Shown here piece by piece: positions 46,702 through 58,402 of a DNA stretch of 64,000 bases. Source of the DNA: a bacterium (GTDB lineage: Bacteria; Patescibacteriota; Gracilibacteria; JAUYGZ01); the NCBI GenBank assembly GCA_030690415.1, contig JAUYGZ010000003.1, positions 62,001 through 126,000 on the forward strand, written 5' to 3'. The translations under genes were made by a program, and so were the position numbers. Positions within the stretch are counted from its first letter, which is position 1. Each line of letters starts with the position of its first letter. The notes under the pieces are model-generated. The model had not been told where the DNA came from. It made no database searches and was given only the letters and a program-made list of their open reading frames with translations.

Positions 46702-46966
46702 TCAAAAAAGCTAATGGAATCCATTGGCCTGAAAAAGGGTATCTTAGCTTGAAAGGGAAATCAACACAGAAAGGATACCATCTACAACAAGAGGTGAATG
46801 ACGTGAAAGATGGGGGTTATTTTTTTTGATATGAAGATGATATCGTTAATAGCTTTATGGTGATGAAGGTAATAACAGATTCCCTGTTCGTAGAGATGGA
46901 TCAGGCGATGAGCCATAATTTAATGAGAATGAAGGATAAAAGACCGTTAAAAAAGACTCGAAACCC

Positions 46967-47650
46967 CTAGTGGGTGGAGGCTTTTTTTAGCCTGAGAGGT
47001 GGGAGGGCTGGAGAGGGAAGAGGTCTACTTTGGCTATGGACCTCGTCGAAATGAAGGAAGACAATAAGGACAATAAGGAGAGGGACCACGAGATAAGACA
47101 TTTCCCAGTGGTGCAGCAGATTGAAGAGACTGTGGCAAGAGCCGGCAATGAGGAGACCTAGGAGGTAGTACCAGGTTCGGGTTTTTCGAGTTCCTTTCTG
47201 AATAAAGTGGGTGATCAGCGAAGTAAACAGAGCATGAGCGGTACTGACGGTAAAGAGGCGGATGATGGCAATGCTTAAAAAGGTGATGGTAAATTCAAAG
47301 CCCATCAGATATGAAATGTTCTCGAAGAAGGCAAAGCCAAGACCGACCAAGATCGGGTAGTAGTACTGATGCTTCAGCTCATGGTCGAAGTACAGGGCGA
47401 CGGACTTCACAAACTCTTCAGAAAAGGCGAGAAGAATCATCGCGTAGAGCGGACCCAAGAGTGAGCTGAAGAGTGCCTGATTTATACCAAGCATCTGTAA
47501 ACCAAAAAAAGGCACCGTTGAGAGACCCGCAAGCAGAAAAATTCGAAGCAATCGAGAAAACTTCTGATCATACTGCTTCCTCAGGACTACAATGAGTCCC
47601 AGATAAAAGGGCAGTATCCCTCCGGCGGTAATGGCAAGGTCAAGAAGCAT
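46967..47650 (-). CDS. PrsW-family intramembrane protease
   Basis: FSEEFVKSVALYF, GLGFAFFENISYL, HALFTSLI, CHSLFNLL. Confidence 0.85.
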   Translation of the reverse strand: MLLDLAITAGGILPFYLGLIVVLRKQYDQKFSRLLRIFLLAGLSTVPFFGLQMLGINQALFSSLLGPLYAMILLAFSEEFVKSVALYFDHELKHQYYYPILVGLGFAFFENISYLMGFEFTITFLSIAIIRLFTVSTAHALFTSLITHFIQKGTRKTRTWYYLLGLLIAGSCHSLFNLLHHWEMSYLVVPLLIVLIVFLHFDEVHSQSRPLPSPALPPLRLKKASTH

Positions 47651-48161
47651 GCCAAAAGCAGGTTAAAAAGAGTGCGGTTCAGAACGGAAAGAAATTCAGA
47701 ATTTTCACTCGTCATCAGCTCTGCCCGTCGGCACACCCTTGAAGGATTCGCACAAGAGTGCTATACTTAAAAGGTGAAAAAAGCTTCTCATTCTTTGGCT
47801 GGCGGCTAGAGACGGGTGGTTTTTTTCACATATCCGGAGGATCACAAGGCAGATTTATCTTTCATCCCGATTGAGGTCGAAAGGTGCTTTCAGAAAGGCA
47901 AAAACCAAAAAGCCCATGATCCATGGAGTGTGAGTCGATATTTTAGAAGACGACCATAAAAGAGGAGGAGAAGAAAAAAACAAGAAATAGTTTTTCTTTC
48001 ACAGGTCCTCACCTCTTTTTGATATTCGATGGTATATATATAATAATACTAATAAGATAAAAAGTCAATCATATTATTGGGAGGGATTTTAGCCACTCAG
48101 AAAACCTGATAAACTATAAATTACCGCTAAAAGAGCCTAAATATCTAATCCTGAGGAGCTG

Positions 48162-51100
48162 ATGAGTGCCCCTGAAAATCAGAAAAATGGCAGAAGAAAA
48201 AGGAAAAATCTGCTTTTTTATGTGTCATGGGGTGTCATTATCCTCGTGGTATTACTCTTGGCTCTGGCTCGATACGGGCTCTACTCTTTTTTCCCTAACC
48301 CGAGGGTGATCAGCCCGAGTCTTCAGAAGGAAATCAATAGTATTAGTCCGGAGGGAGCCTTTGTGATCTCATTTGACCAGCGCATGAGAAGAACTTCTGT
48401 TGAAGAAGCGCTGAGCATCGTTCCTCAGATCGATTACAAGGCGTCCTGGGAGGGCAATACCCTTTTTCTGAGACCGCTGAAAACTCCGGAGAATTCGTTC
48501 CAGTATAGACTTTCTCTTACGAAGAAGGCCATGAATTTCTTTGGGAAACCGCTGGATCGTTCGTATTCCTTTATCTATATGGTCGGGAATAAACCAAGTA
48601 TTGTGGCGGTTTTTCCCCGGCAAGGGGAGATCGAGCCAGATGAGAAGGTGATTATTCTCTTTTCCCATGCCATGGTGCGGGAAAGTGAAGTGGGGCATCC
48701 GGTAGAGGCTGGCTTTGTTCGCATGAGCCCTGCTGTTCAGGGTGACTGGATCTGGTATAATGACAAAACACTGGTTTTCAGGCCTTTAAATGGATTTCCA
48801 CTCTCCAGTCGATTTTGGTTGAATAGTCCTGAGCCCATCCAGACGCTCGATGCCACCGTACTCGATGATACTATTGACGTGACTTTCGAGACCGAGAGGC
48901 TAGAGCTGATGAAAATGATTCAGGAGAGGAGCGAAGAAGATTCGTATGGTGTTAGAGATCCATTTCCGGTTCAGTTCAGCCAAGCGGTGGACTCGACCTC
49001 ACTCACGAAAGCATCGACTTTGAGAAGCTCAAAAGGAAGTCTTGTGAATGGACTGCGCTTTGAGGTAGACCGTAATGATCCAAGCCGATTTGAGCTCAGG
49101 GCTGAAGGGGACAAGTGGTGGTATAATGAAGATTATACATTAAGTATCTCAGAGGACCTCATCCCTCAGGGGGGAAATCTCGCTCTTGAGGAACCTATAG
49201 AAATCACTTTTCGTACAGAATCTTTCTTGGTCTTCGATACCGAGTGGAGTGTCATTCAGAAAGACATCATCCTGACTGAGGACGGATCTTTTTATCTCGG
49301 AACAATGGAAAACTGGAAATCAGACAGGCTGCTCCGTTCGCTCAGGTTGGATCCTCCTGGAGAACTGGTAATAGGAACACAAAGAGGAAGGTTTTTCAAT
49401 ATCCAGCTGGATGAAGATTCTCAAAAAAGAGAAAATATATTGCTTGTCCTCGAAGACAAGGGTGGAGAAAATGAAAAGGCGGTCGTGAGAGAACCCTCTG
49501 TTTACACCCTCAAACACGCTCCGTCCTTACGGCTGACGATGAACGATCGTGATGAACAGGTCTGTTTTTACAGCAACAACGCGTTGGGGCAAAAGACATT
49601 CTTGGAATCTACTTTGGAAGGAGTCGTAAAGAGCAATAGTCTGACCTGGGATGAAGGCTCCGATTGTTCGAAACGAGAAGAATATGCCTTTCAGTACTCG
49701 TTCGGAAAAAACGTGTTGGAGCCCCAGAAAAGTCATACGATTTATCTCCATGCTTATGATATCTATGGACAACAAGAGACCCAAAAATACATCGTACAGG
49801 CAAGAGCTCTGAATCCTACGGAGAGAGTACTGCTGCGACAGGAATCTGAGTTTTATCAGTTTTTCCATAGCGCGGAGGATCTGGTCTTTCCATATGATGT
49901 AGAGAATATCCCTGAGGTAAAGGTTGAGATCTGTCGGCTGAGTGCGGGACAGGCAGTCCAGATCGAAACCACCTACGAGCAGCGCTGGTACAGCTTCACC
50001 CCCTCGACTGAAAAGTGTTTGGGATACAGTGCTTTTAGTCAAACCTTGAAATCAAACTGGGGCACTCAAATACAGGAAGAGGTTCGGCTGGATCAAAATA
50101 TGAAGGAGATTGTTCAGGGACTCTACTATGTCAGGATCTCACTTCCCAGTCGGAGTCTTAAGGAAGATGCTGAGCTAATGGCTGACGGGGTATTAGAGTA
50201 TACACACTGGAATCTCATGACCAAACGAGGAGAGTCCACCTTAGCCTGGTTGATAGATTCAGATGAAAACAAGCCGATCAGTGGCGCCGACATTACACTT
50301 TTTGGCGGAGATGGGGAACGTCTTTACGGAGGGAAGACGGATGATCGAGGAATACTCTTAGTAGATAAAAATCGGTTCAAGCATGAGTTTGTTATGGCCA
50401 AGATCAATGAGAAGGAAATTCTTCTCAATGCTTTTTCTCAACAAGGTTTTGAGCCGGAACGATTTTCAATTCTCTTCAACGCTGACGAATCACCTTACCG
50501 GTATCAGTTTTATATTCAGGAACCAAGCATAAGCCCAAACCTGATCAAAGGTGCTTTCATGATTCGTGAGAAAGATTATGATCAGTTGAGAGTACCCTCG
50601 GTCAGTACCGCTGTAGTCTCACTCTACACCGAAGATGAACATATGATCTGGAGACAGTATGAGACGGTCAACGAGGGGGGAGTGTTATTTTTTGATATTG
50701 CCCCCAAGCTTCCACTTCTTGAAAATCATTATAATCTCAGCGTTTGTTTAGGCCTGCACGAAGGAGTTTGTCAGGGAATCAATTTTTGGACAAGGGTAGA
50801 GATGGGAGGTAGTCATGAAAGCACGCCAGATCATTCTAAGCTCCTGACGGAAAACCAAGACCCGTCTACTCTGAACTTCGACTTCGACGAAAACAAAATT
50901 TATTCGTCTGGTGAGGAGCTAAAGGCTAGGATTTCAGGACTTATTCCTCACCATCCCATACTCATCACGCTCGAAAGAAATGGGGTACTCTATCACGAAA
51001 TAAGAGTATCTGATTCCACATCAGATCAGATCAGCATACCGATCACTGAGGAAATGGTGCCAGAGGTTTTTCTTGGAGGAGTTCAGTTCAATGGTTCACA

Positions 51101-53462
51101 AGTCAACTATCAGCTTAAGAGAGTAAAGATTTCAACAAGTCAGAAGGAGATCATCTGGGATGATAGAGAGGGGTTATCAGAGAATCCTCTTCTGATCAGA
51201 GCTCGGGACGGATCTCCTCTGGAAGACTACAGCTTGATTGCGTTTCGGGTAGATTCCAATCAGTATCCACCTTCAGAAGACCTTCTCAAGGGCTTTTACC
51301 CCTCTCTCGGCACCAGTGTCCTCACAGCATCATCGAGTCAGACAGAGGAAATATCGGATGCTATGATGAGAAGTGATTATCAATACGTCCAACCTTCGGA
51401 TTCCGTAGTATGGGTGAGGGGAGTTTTGGATACTGAAAATAGGCCACGGTCGATCCGGGATCTGAACCCCGAAGCCCCATATTTTTTGGCAGTCTCTGAT
51501 AAGCTTGGTGATTTTGGAAATCTGACCCTCAAGAGAAATCATATTCGGGAAAGTCTCAAGGTATCGGTCACAACCCCCCATTTTCTCCGACCAGATGACG
51601 AATTCTATGTTGAGACACAGCTCATCAATAACGGAACAGCTCAGATTAATGTTCAGATTCAGGGCATCTCATCATCACTGCAATTTCCTCTGGGTGGAGG
51701 TTTTTTCATAGGGCTTCCACCCCAAGCCACAAGAACCATCACGCTGCATACTAAGACATTGGCCCCATCCAATACAGTCTCAGTTCCTTTCTCCATTCGG
51801 GTCAATGAATCTGATGAGAACCCTATTGAAAGCTCATTCGATATCCCCTTGGTCAGGTATAAGCCTCCAGTCAATCAAAGACAGCTGGTGCTGTTTCAGG
51901 AGCGAACTCAGCAAGCGACTCTTAAACTTCCTCCACTCAAATCCGGAGAATGGGATGTGGAAATCTTTATCTCCCCATCTCCAATTAGCTTTGTCTTGTC
52001 AGAGCTCAGGTCACTTCTATTGACAGATTCACTGACCCTCGATCAGGCACTCTTTCAGCTTGCTATTTCAGCCGAATACTCTGATCTCCTCACCTCTCCA
52101 TCGCTGGAGAGCAATGATTGGCCAGATCTTCTGGAGAGGAGCGACAAGACACAGCAAGATCTGGAGTATCTGGGTGAAATGCAAAAATCAGATGGAGGAT
52201 GGAGTTACGACAGTAAAGATACCCAGGGCCACTTCAGGCTGAGTACCCGAATCGCCAAAGCACTGGCCTTATTGAGTCAGGTGACACGAGATATCCCCGA
52301 TAGCCTCAAGTCAAAGCTGAGTCAATTTCTCAAGCAAGGTTTGGATAATCGGGTGAATGCTCGAATACGGGAGCAGATTGACCCAGGCGCTTTAGATCAG
52401 GTTTCGATCTTTGAAGAAATTCAGATCCTCAATGCGCTTTCTTCTCTGACCCCATCCGGTATCAGCTACGCAAATGCCTGGTATCAGATGGTGGATCATC
52501 TATCGAATCCTTCCCGGGTGCTTTTACTGCTCACACTTGAAGACTATCGCGATGCTGGTATCCAGGGTGTGAGCTACAAGATTGAAGAGCTCATTCAACT
52601 CTTAAAGCAGGAAAGGGTTCAGATTGATGGTCGCATCTGGTTGCAGAGTAATCTGGACTCAGAAAGCCTGGCAACTGATTTTCTCACCACTTCCTGGTAC
52701 CTGGAGTCCTTGGTTCGTCAGGCGAGCGCGCGCAGTGATCTTCCCGCAGTCATCACCTGGCTGGTGGAGAACAGCCAAAACGCATCCTATCAAACACCCT
52801 ACCAACAGTTTAATTTCCTTCAGGCCATGTCAGCGTATCTCAGAATATTTCAGGAAGAAGTTCCGGACCAACAGGAGCTCACCGTACAGTTTTCTAGTGG
52901 TGAAAAAAGACATATCACATGGGACCCCAATAAAATCTTTCAGTCGTCTGTATTTCATCAGATCATTCGGGTAGGAGATGAAGCGGATGCCATCCCCTCG
53001 CTGACGATTACCAGCGTACAAATCCAACCACTTTTTGTTGAAGTGAGCTGGGAATCCAAATCAGATTTAAAAATGGCTCATAGTAATGGACTCTCGCTTT
53101 ATCAGGAGTTGGAAATCCCCAAGAAAGTCAAAATAGGCGATCATATTACGGGAAGAATCAGTATCATCAGCCCGGTAGAGCGAGAACAGGTCGTGGTCAT
53201 TCATCCTCAAATTGCAGGGGCCGAGTTCAAGGCTGTGGCAAGTCAGGATGGGATGATATGGAAAACTCGCATTCAGGGTGACCATGAGAGACGATATCTG
53301 ATCGATATTCTCCCTGAGGGAGAAACGGTCATTCCTTTTGAGTGGGTGTTCACTCATTCCGGAGTATTCACTCTTCCCCCTATCTTTGCGTATCTAACAG
53401 ATCAACCACAAGTCTCCGGAAGCACGTCGGAAAGAAAGATCACTGTTGGAGAAACAGAGTAG
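48162..53462 (+). CDS. Alpha-2-macroglobulin-like (YfaS-like) giant protein, no CxEQ thioester seen
   Basis: MG-domain-type repeats, LAWLIDSDENKPISGADITLFGGDGERLYGGKTDDRG, helical toroid-like region, single N-terminal TM. Confidence 0.85.
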   Translation: MSAPENQKNGRRKRKNLLFYVSWGVIILVVLLLALARYGLYSFFPNPRVISPSLQKEINSISPEGAFVISFDQRMRRTSVEEALSIVPQIDYKASWEGNTLFLRPLKTPENSFQYRLSLTKKAMNFFGKPLDRSYSFIYMVGNKPSIVAVFPRQGEIEPDEKVIILFSHAMVRESEVGHPVEAGFVRMSPAVQGDWIWYNDKTLVFRPLNGFPLSSRFWLNSPEPIQTLDATVLDDTIDVTFETERLELMKMIQERSEEDSYGVRDPFPVQFSQAVDSTSLTKASTLRSSKGSLVNGLRFEVDRNDPSRFELRAEGDKWWYNEDYTLSISEDLIPQGGNLALEEPIEITFRTESFLVFDTEWSVIQKDIILTEDGSFYLGTMENWKSDRLLRSLRLDPPGELVIGTQRGRFFNIQLDEDSQKRENILLVLEDKGGENEKAVVREPSVYTLKHAPSLRLTMNDRDEQVCFYSNNALGQKTFLESTLEGVVKSNSLTWDEGSDCSKREEYAFQYSFGKNVLEPQKSHTIYLHAYDIYGQQETQKYIVQARALNPTERVLLRQESEFYQFFHSAEDLVFPYDVENIPEVKVEICRLSAGQAVQIETTYEQRWYSFTPSTEKCLGYSAFSQTLKSNWGTQIQEEVRLDQNMKEIVQGLYYVRISLPSRSLKEDAELMADGVLEYTHWNLMTKRGESTLAWLIDSDENKPISGADITLFGGDGERLYGGKTDDRGILLVDKNRFKHEFVMAKINEKEILLNAFSQQGFEPERFSILFNADESPYRYQFYIQEPSISPNLIKGAFMIREKDYDQLRVPSVSTAVVSLYTEDEHMIWRQYETVNEGGVLFFDIAPKLPLLENHYNLSVCLGLHEGVCQGINFWTRVEMGGSHESTPDHSKLLTENQDPSTLNFDFDENKIYSSGEELKARISGLIPHHPILITLERNGVLYHEIRVSDSTSDQISIPITEEMVPEVFLGGVQFNGSQVNYQLKRVKISTSQKEIIWDDREGLSENPLLIRARDGSPLEDYSLIAFRVDSNQYPPSEDLLKGFYPSLGTSVLTASSSQTEEISDAMMRSDYQYVQPSDSVVWVRGVLDTENRPRSIRDLNPEAPYFLAVSDKLGDFGNLTLKRNHIRESLKVSVTTPHFLRPDDEFYVETQLINNGTAQINVQIQGISSSLQFPLGGGFFIGLPPQATRTITLHTKTLAPSNTVSVPFSIRVNESDENPIESSFDIPLVRYKPPVNQRQLVLFQERTQQATLKLPPLKSGEWDVEIFISPSPISFVLSELRSLLLTDSLTLDQALFQLAISAEYSDLLTSPSLESNDWPDLLERSDKTQQDLEYLGEMQKSDGGWSYDSKDTQGHFRLSTRIAKALALLSQVTRDIPDSLKSKLSQFLKQGLDNRVNARIREQIDPGALDQVSIFEEIQILNALSSLTPSGISYANAWYQMVDHLSNPSRVLLLLTLEDYRDAGIQGVSYKIEELIQLLKQERVQIDGRIWLQSNLDSESLATDFLTTSWYLESLVRQASARSDLPAVITWLVENSQNASYQTPYQQFNFLQAMSAYLRIFQEEVPDQQELTVQFSSGEKRHITWDPNKIFQSSVFHQIIRVGDEADAIPSLTITSVQIQPLFVEVSWESKSDLKMAHSNGLSLYQELEIPKKVKIGDHITGRISIISPVEREQVVVIHPQIAGAEFKAVASQDGMIWKTRIQGDHERRYLIDILPEGETVIPFEWVFTHSGVFTLPPIFAYLTDQPQVSGSTSERKITVGETE

Positions 53463-53467
53463 CAGGA

Positions 53468-55306
53468 CTACAATCCGATACTCGGTTTGATTTTAGCTTT
53501 GCTAAAGTACTCCTCAAATTCTTTTCGAGAAATGGTCTCTTTCTTGATGAGATCGTCCGCAATTTCTGCCAGGACCTTCTTGTATTTGGTCAAAATATCC
53601 TTGGCCATCTTGAGAGCGTTCTGAAGCAGTTTGGACACCTCGGCGTCAATCAGTTTCGCAGTATCATCACTAAAGGTTCGTTCATGCATGATATCTTTCC
53701 CGAGAAAAGGATTAGCGTGATGCTCTCCAAACGTAATCGGTCCAAGGGGACTCATTCCATACTTGGTAACCATATCCCGGGCGATTTTGGTAGCTTTCTC
53801 CATGTCATTCGAGGCGCCGGTCGTGACAGATGCCGATCCGAAAGTAATATCTTCAGCAGCTCTGCCCCCCATAAGAGAAACGAGCTCGGATTCAAATTTC
53901 TTTCGCGACTTCAGGACAGAGTCTCTATCCGGCAAGAACCAGGTGACACCCAGTGCCATCCCACGTGAGACAATAGAAATTTTATGCACGGGGTCAGTGA
54001 AGGGCATAATGTATCCAGTCAGGGCATGACCTACTTCGTGGTAGGCGGTGACCTTAATCTCTTCCTCAGACATCAGCTTGCCGGACTTCTCTGGGCCAAG
54101 GAGAACTTTTTCCAAACTTTTTTCGAGGTGGTGCTGGGTGATCGTTTTCTTTCCTTCACGCGCGGACATGATGGCAGCCTCGTTGAGGAGGTTCTCCAGA
54201 TCTGCCCCCGAAAAACCTGGTGAGTGTTTCGCCACTACTTCCAGATCAGAATCCTTGGCGATGGGTTTGTTGCGCGCGTGCACTTTCAGTATTGCCAGAC
54301 GATCTGTGAGATCTGGATTGTCAATAACTACCCGACGATCAAAACGTCCTGGTCTGAGTAGTGCGGGGTCCAGAACATCCGGACGGTTCGTAGCCGCCAT
54401 TACGATCACATTCGTATCTTTTTCAAAACCATCCATCTCACTCAGAATTTGATTGAGGGTTTGTTCGCGCTCGTCGTGACCACCACCAAGCCCGGCTCCA
54501 CGGTGCCGCCCCACAGCATCGATCTCATCGACAAAAATAATACAAGGCGCGTTTTTTCTCGCTTTTGAGAAAAGGTCGCGAACGCGACTCGCTCCCACAC
54601 CAACAAACATTTCGACAAATTCAGAACCCGAAATGGAAAAGAAGGGGACATCAGCTTCTCCTGCAACTGCTCTTGCCATGAGAGTTTTTCCGGTTCCGGG
54701 AGAACCGATCATCAGCACTCCGCGAGGGATCTTGGCACCCATTTTGAGGTACTTTTTGGGGTGCTTAAGAAAGTCAACGATCTCCGTGAGCTCTTCTTTC
54801 GCAGTTTCAGATCCCGCGACATCATTGAATGTAACCTTATCCTTTTGACTCTTATCAAATTCCTTGGCTCTACTCGTTCCAAAGCTCAGGGCGGTTCGGT
54901 TGCTAGCGGATACAGATCGAAGCATAAAGAAAAGAAGTCCCAAAATGAGGAAGAAGGGGATCACGGAAAGGGCAAGATCTGTCCAGAACGCCTGATTCGC
55001 GGTATCCTTTATGGTCAGAGGAACGAGATCGGGACGGTCAAATCCCAGGTCTTTTGCGGTATCTGAGGGTGCCTTAAAAGCCTTTTTCAGTTCGCCGTCA
55101 GTCAGTGTTGCGGTCACTGTATTCCCTTCGATTTCGAGACTGGCCACCTTCCCCTGAGTATAGAAATTTTGAATTTCCGTAATGCTGACTTCCTCAGCTT
55201 TTATATCACTCGTTGTGCCAAAAAAGGTCGAATAGACGGCCGCGAACAACAAGGCTGCGATCAAGAGATAAATCAGATTTGAGCGGGGTTTTTTTTGTGG
55301 AGGCAT
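53468..55306 (-). CDS. ftsH: ATP-dependent zinc metalloprotease FtsH
   Basis: [47 protein letters not shown]. Confidence 0.98.
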   Translation of the reverse strand: MPPQKKPRSNLIYLLIAALLFAAVYSTFFGTTSDIKAEEVSITEIQNFYTQGKVASLEIEGNTVTATLTDGELKKAFKAPSDTAKDLGFDRPDLVPLTIKDTANQAFWTDLALSVIPFFLILGLLFFMLRSVSASNRTALSFGTSRAKEFDKSQKDKVTFNDVAGSETAKEELTEIVDFLKHPKKYLKMGAKIPRGVLMIGSPGTGKTLMARAVAGEADVPFFSISGSEFVEMFVGVGASRVRDLFSKARKNAPCIIFVDEIDAVGRHRGAGLGGGHDEREQTLNQILSEMDGFEKDTNVIVMAATNRPDVLDPALLRPGRFDRRVVIDNPDLTDRLAILKVHARNKPIAKDSDLEVVAKHSPGFSGADLENLLNEAAIMSAREGKKTITQHHLEKSLEKVLLGPEKSGKLMSEEEIKVTAYHEVGHALTGYIMPFTDPVHKISIVSRGMALGVTWFLPDRDSVLKSRKKFESELVSLMGGRAAEDITFGSASVTTGASNDMEKATKIARDMVTKYGMSPLGPITFGEHHANPFLGKDIMHERTFSDDTAKLIDAEVSKLLQNALKMAKDILTKYKKVLAEIADDLIKKETISRKEFEEYFSKAKIKPSIGL

Positions 55307-55366
55307 GAAAAAAGATCAAAGAATGCGGACTTCAGTGTAGCAGATCGAGCGCAGAGCGTACATCAT

Positions 55367-56005
55367 TTAGCTTGGCTTTGCGACGGCATAGTTGATCGGT
55401 ATACCTTGTAGTACAAAGTTTCTTTCATAGGCGGATTGCTCATCTTCAGGGGTCCGAAAATTTTTGTTTTCTTCAAGAATCCTCCAGTCTTTCGAGCGGA
55501 GTGATTCGAGTGAAAACCCAAAAAGATCTGAGTTGTCCGTTTTCAGAACAAGCTGTCCGGATTCTCCTAAAAGAGGATGATAGAGAGTAAGGAACCGTTC
55601 GGAAGTCAGTCTTCTCCGGGCATGTCGTTTCTTGGGCCAGGGGTCAGAAAAAAGGAGGTAGAGGGACTCAAGGAGAGGAAAATTATACTGAATCAGATTT
55701 CTGGCATCAGTCTGAAGGAACGCAATATTATTGATCCCTTCCGCCTGGGCTTTTTTGAAGGCCTTGTAGATGCGGTCTTTTTTGATCTCGAGTCCCAAAA
55801 AAAAACGGTTCGGGAACAATTTAGCCTGACTGATGAGAAAGTCACCGGTTCCCATGCCAATCTCGACGCTCAGGGCTTGTTCAGTTCTCTGTTCATTCAG
55901 CCAAGAGACGAATTCCGAGGGGTCACGATTCCATACGAAAATCCGTTCCGGGTATTCACACGCGAGCTGATTGTTTACATGCTTCTTCCTCATTTCTACA
56001 GACAA
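55367..56005 (-). CDS. trmB: tRNA (guanine-N7-)-methyltransferase
   Basis: VEIGMGTGDFLISQAK, FLGLEIKKDRI, LFSDPWPKKRHARRRL. Confidence 0.95.
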   Translation of the reverse strand: MSVEMRKKHVNNQLACEYPERIFVWNRDPSEFVSWLNEQRTEQALSVEIGMGTGDFLISQAKLFPNRFFLGLEIKKDRIYKAFKKAQAEGINNIAFLQTDARNLIQYNFPLLESLYLLFSDPWPKKRHARRRLTSERFLTLYHPLLGESGQLVLKTDNSDLFGFSLESLRSKDWRILEENKNFRTPEDEQSAYERNFVLQGIPINYAVAKPS

Positions 56006-56051
56006 TAACCATTATAGAAATCCTACTTCTACCACCTCACCTAAGGAACTC

Positions 56052-56408
56052 CTAACCCAATACCTCATCATCCTCATCAAAATCTTCATCCGGAGGTGTT
56101 TTCTTCTGGCGCGTAGGAGCTGCCGGTATTTCAGGGGCTGCTTCCACACCCTGTACCACAGGAGTGCCGAGGAGATCCTCTTCAGCCATTCGACTCTTTT
56201 CCTTCGCAATTTCTACAGAGTACAGCATGGCGAAAAATCCAATTAAAAAGCCTAGAATAGCTGATAGGAGGATGATGATGGTGCTGTTTGCGTTAAACTG
56301 GAAAAACAGTAAATAATACTGCTGCTGCGTCAGGATATTTTCAAAAGCAATAATGAGGGTGAGTACGATGAGGAAAATGGCCAAGCTGAGAAAGATTTTT
56401 TTTCGCAT
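56052..56408 (-). CDS. LapA-like small membrane protein
   Basis: Two hydrophobic segments, ILLSAILGFLIGFFAMLYSVEIAKEK, acidic tail. Confidence 0.6.
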   Translation of the reverse strand: MRKKIFLSLAIFLIVLTLIIAFENILTQQQYYLLFFQFNANSTIIILLSAILGFLIGFFAMLYSVEIAKEKSRMAEEDLLGTPVVQGVEAAPEIPAAPTRQKKTPPDEDFDEDDEVLG

Positions 56409-56453
56409 GAGAAGAACAGTTAAAATCACAGAAGAGACGAAGTCTTCGTCAGT

Positions 56454-57743
56454 TTACTCCTTTGGTAAAACTTTCTCGAGGGTTTTTTTCATCTTTACCT
56501 GATACTGCATCGCTTGATAGGCCATGGTACCGGGCTGGTACTGAGCTTTGATGGGTTTTCGCTGCTCTTCGGGATAACGCTCCAGGAGTTCATTCAGGCG
56601 TTCTTCCACATCCATGTCTGTCACCTCGATGGATTCTTTTTCAGAGATGACTTCCAGAGCTAGGCGAAGCTTGAGCCGGTCGGAAGCCTGCTGATCATAG
56701 CTTTCCAAAAGCTGTTCCTCGGTCTTACCATTTGCCTCCAGATATTTTTCGTAAGAAAGACCTCTCTGAATAATCTGCTGTTTAATTTCATTCAGAATAG
56801 CCTTTTTTTCCTGTTCAAGGAGGGTTTTCGGCAGATTAACGGATGAGATACTGATGAGCTGGTCATAAAAGGATTCCTCTCGTTTCCGTTCAGTAGCTCG
56901 ATCGTGCTCAACCTGTATCTGCTCCTTGATTTGGGTTTTCCACTCCTCGAGTGACTGCTTTTGACCCGTTACTTTTTCAATAAAGGCCTCATCTAGCTCA
57001 GGAGAGAAGGGTTCTTCGACCTTGAGCAGAGAGACATGAAAGCTGGCTTGCTTTCCAGCCAGTTGCTCAGCGTGGTAGTCCTTGGGAAAGGCAATGGGAA
57101 ATGTCTTTTCCTCACCTTTTTTCATCCCTTCCAGGGCCTCTTCAAAACCCGGAATCAGCATATTACTGCCCAGGACTACCGGATGATTTTTCGAGTGAGC
57201 GTTTTCCATGGGCTTCCCATCGGGATCAAAGCCTTTGAAATCCACTTCCACCTTATCTTTTTTCTGAGCGGCTCGGTCAATTTCCCGATACTCTGTCATC
57301 CTTTCTTTAATATTCTCCAGAGCCGCTTCCACTTCAGCGTCCTGAGTCACTTTTTTCTCAACCTTCACCTTGATTTCCGAGTATTCGCCGACAGAGACCT
57401 CAGGAAATATATCAAATTCGATGATGACCTTGAGGGGATCCAGACTTTCTATATTCATCAGGGGTTGACCGATGATCCGGAGTTGTTGGTCCTGAATAAG
57501 TTCGTTCGCGACATCAGGAATGGCATTTTCCAGTGTTTTGGCTTTCAGGTAAGCCGCATCAAGATGTTCTCGAACAATATTTTCGGGAATATTCCCCGGT
57601 CTGAATCCCTTCAACTTGAGGCTTTTGGAGGCTTCGGCAAGGACTTTTTTTTCAGCCTTCACGAGGGCTGAAGGATCGATTTCAGTAATGACCAACTGTT
57701 TTCGAGAGTGTTCAAGATCGGAGAGGATATGATGGTGGGGCAT
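56454..57743 (-). CDS. tig: Trigger factor
   Basis: SRKQLVITEIDPSALVKAEKKVLAEASKSLKLKGFRPGNIPENIV, FKBP-like FKGFDPDGKPMENAHSKNHPVVLGSNMLIPGFEEALEGMKKGEEKTF. Confidence 0.95.
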   Translation of the reverse strand: MPHHHILSDLEHSRKQLVITEIDPSALVKAEKKVLAEASKSLKLKGFRPGNIPENIVREHLDAAYLKAKTLENAIPDVANELIQDQQLRIIGQPLMNIESLDPLKVIIEFDIFPEVSVGEYSEIKVKVEKKVTQDAEVEAALENIKERMTEYREIDRAAQKKDKVEVDFKGFDPDGKPMENAHSKNHPVVLGSNMLIPGFEEALEGMKKGEEKTFPIAFPKDYHAEQLAGKQASFHVSLLKVEEPFSPELDEAFIEKVTGQKQSLEEWKTQIKEQIQVEHDRATERKREESFYDQLISISSVNLPKTLLEQEKKAILNEIKQQIIQRGLSYEKYLEANGKTEEQLLESYDQQASDRLKLRLALEVISEKESIEVTDMDVEERLNELLERYPEEQRKPIKAQYQPGTMAYQAMQYQVKMKKTLEKVLPKE

Positions 57744-57957
57744 GACATGAAGAATGAAGGATTAAGCTTTCGATTTTGCTCAAGCGAGCGATGAAGCCCC
57801 GCCATGCGGGGTAAAAAGAAGGAAGGTTTTTGACTTATTCCAAAAGAGAGAGTATAATAAAAGGATAGAATCTACTGAAGAACCATCTTTTTGAGTATTG
57901 TAAGCTTATCGGGTTTTCTCAGAAGTTCAACCATTCTTCACCTCTTCACTGCTTGCC

Positions 57958-58371
57958 GTGAACTACCGCATTTCATTTCCCGCCGATTTCAAAAATATCC
58001 CACCGCTTCGTGATCTGGTCGTCCATGCCGCGCGGCTGCAGGGATTTTCTGAGCATCAGGCCGAACAGCTTCGGTCCGTAGTGGATGAACTTTGCAATAA
58101 CGCTATAGAATTCGGTTCTCAGCCCACCAGTGAAGTCATTCTGGAGCTCCATGTCAATGAGAACGCCGTGAAAATTGCTTGTCATGACCAGGGCCATGGG
58201 AATAAATTGAAAGCTGAAGATATCCTCAGTCAGCTCAACAAAACACCAGACCCAAATGACAAAAGAGGAAGAGGTGTGAGAGTCATTGTGAAGTCATTCG
58301 TTGACGAACTGAGCGTGAGTGACAATCCCCATGGCGGCATCACCGTGACGGCCATCATGAAGAAGAAGTAA
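57958..58371 (+). CDS. RsbW/SpoIIAB-like ATP-binding anti-sigma factor (GTG start)
   Basis: QLRSVVDELCNNAIEFG, DQGHG, GRGVRVIVKSFVDEL HATPase motifs. Confidence 0.85.
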   Translation: MNYRISFPADFKNIPPLRDLVVHAARLQGFSEHQAEQLRSVVDELCNNAIEFGSQPTSEVILELHVNENAVKIACHDQGHGNKLKAEDILSQLNKTPDPNDKRGRGVRVIVKSFVDELSVSDNPHGGITVTAIMKKK

Positions 58372-58402
58372 TAAATAACTCCTAACTCCTAACTCCCAAC
58401 TT

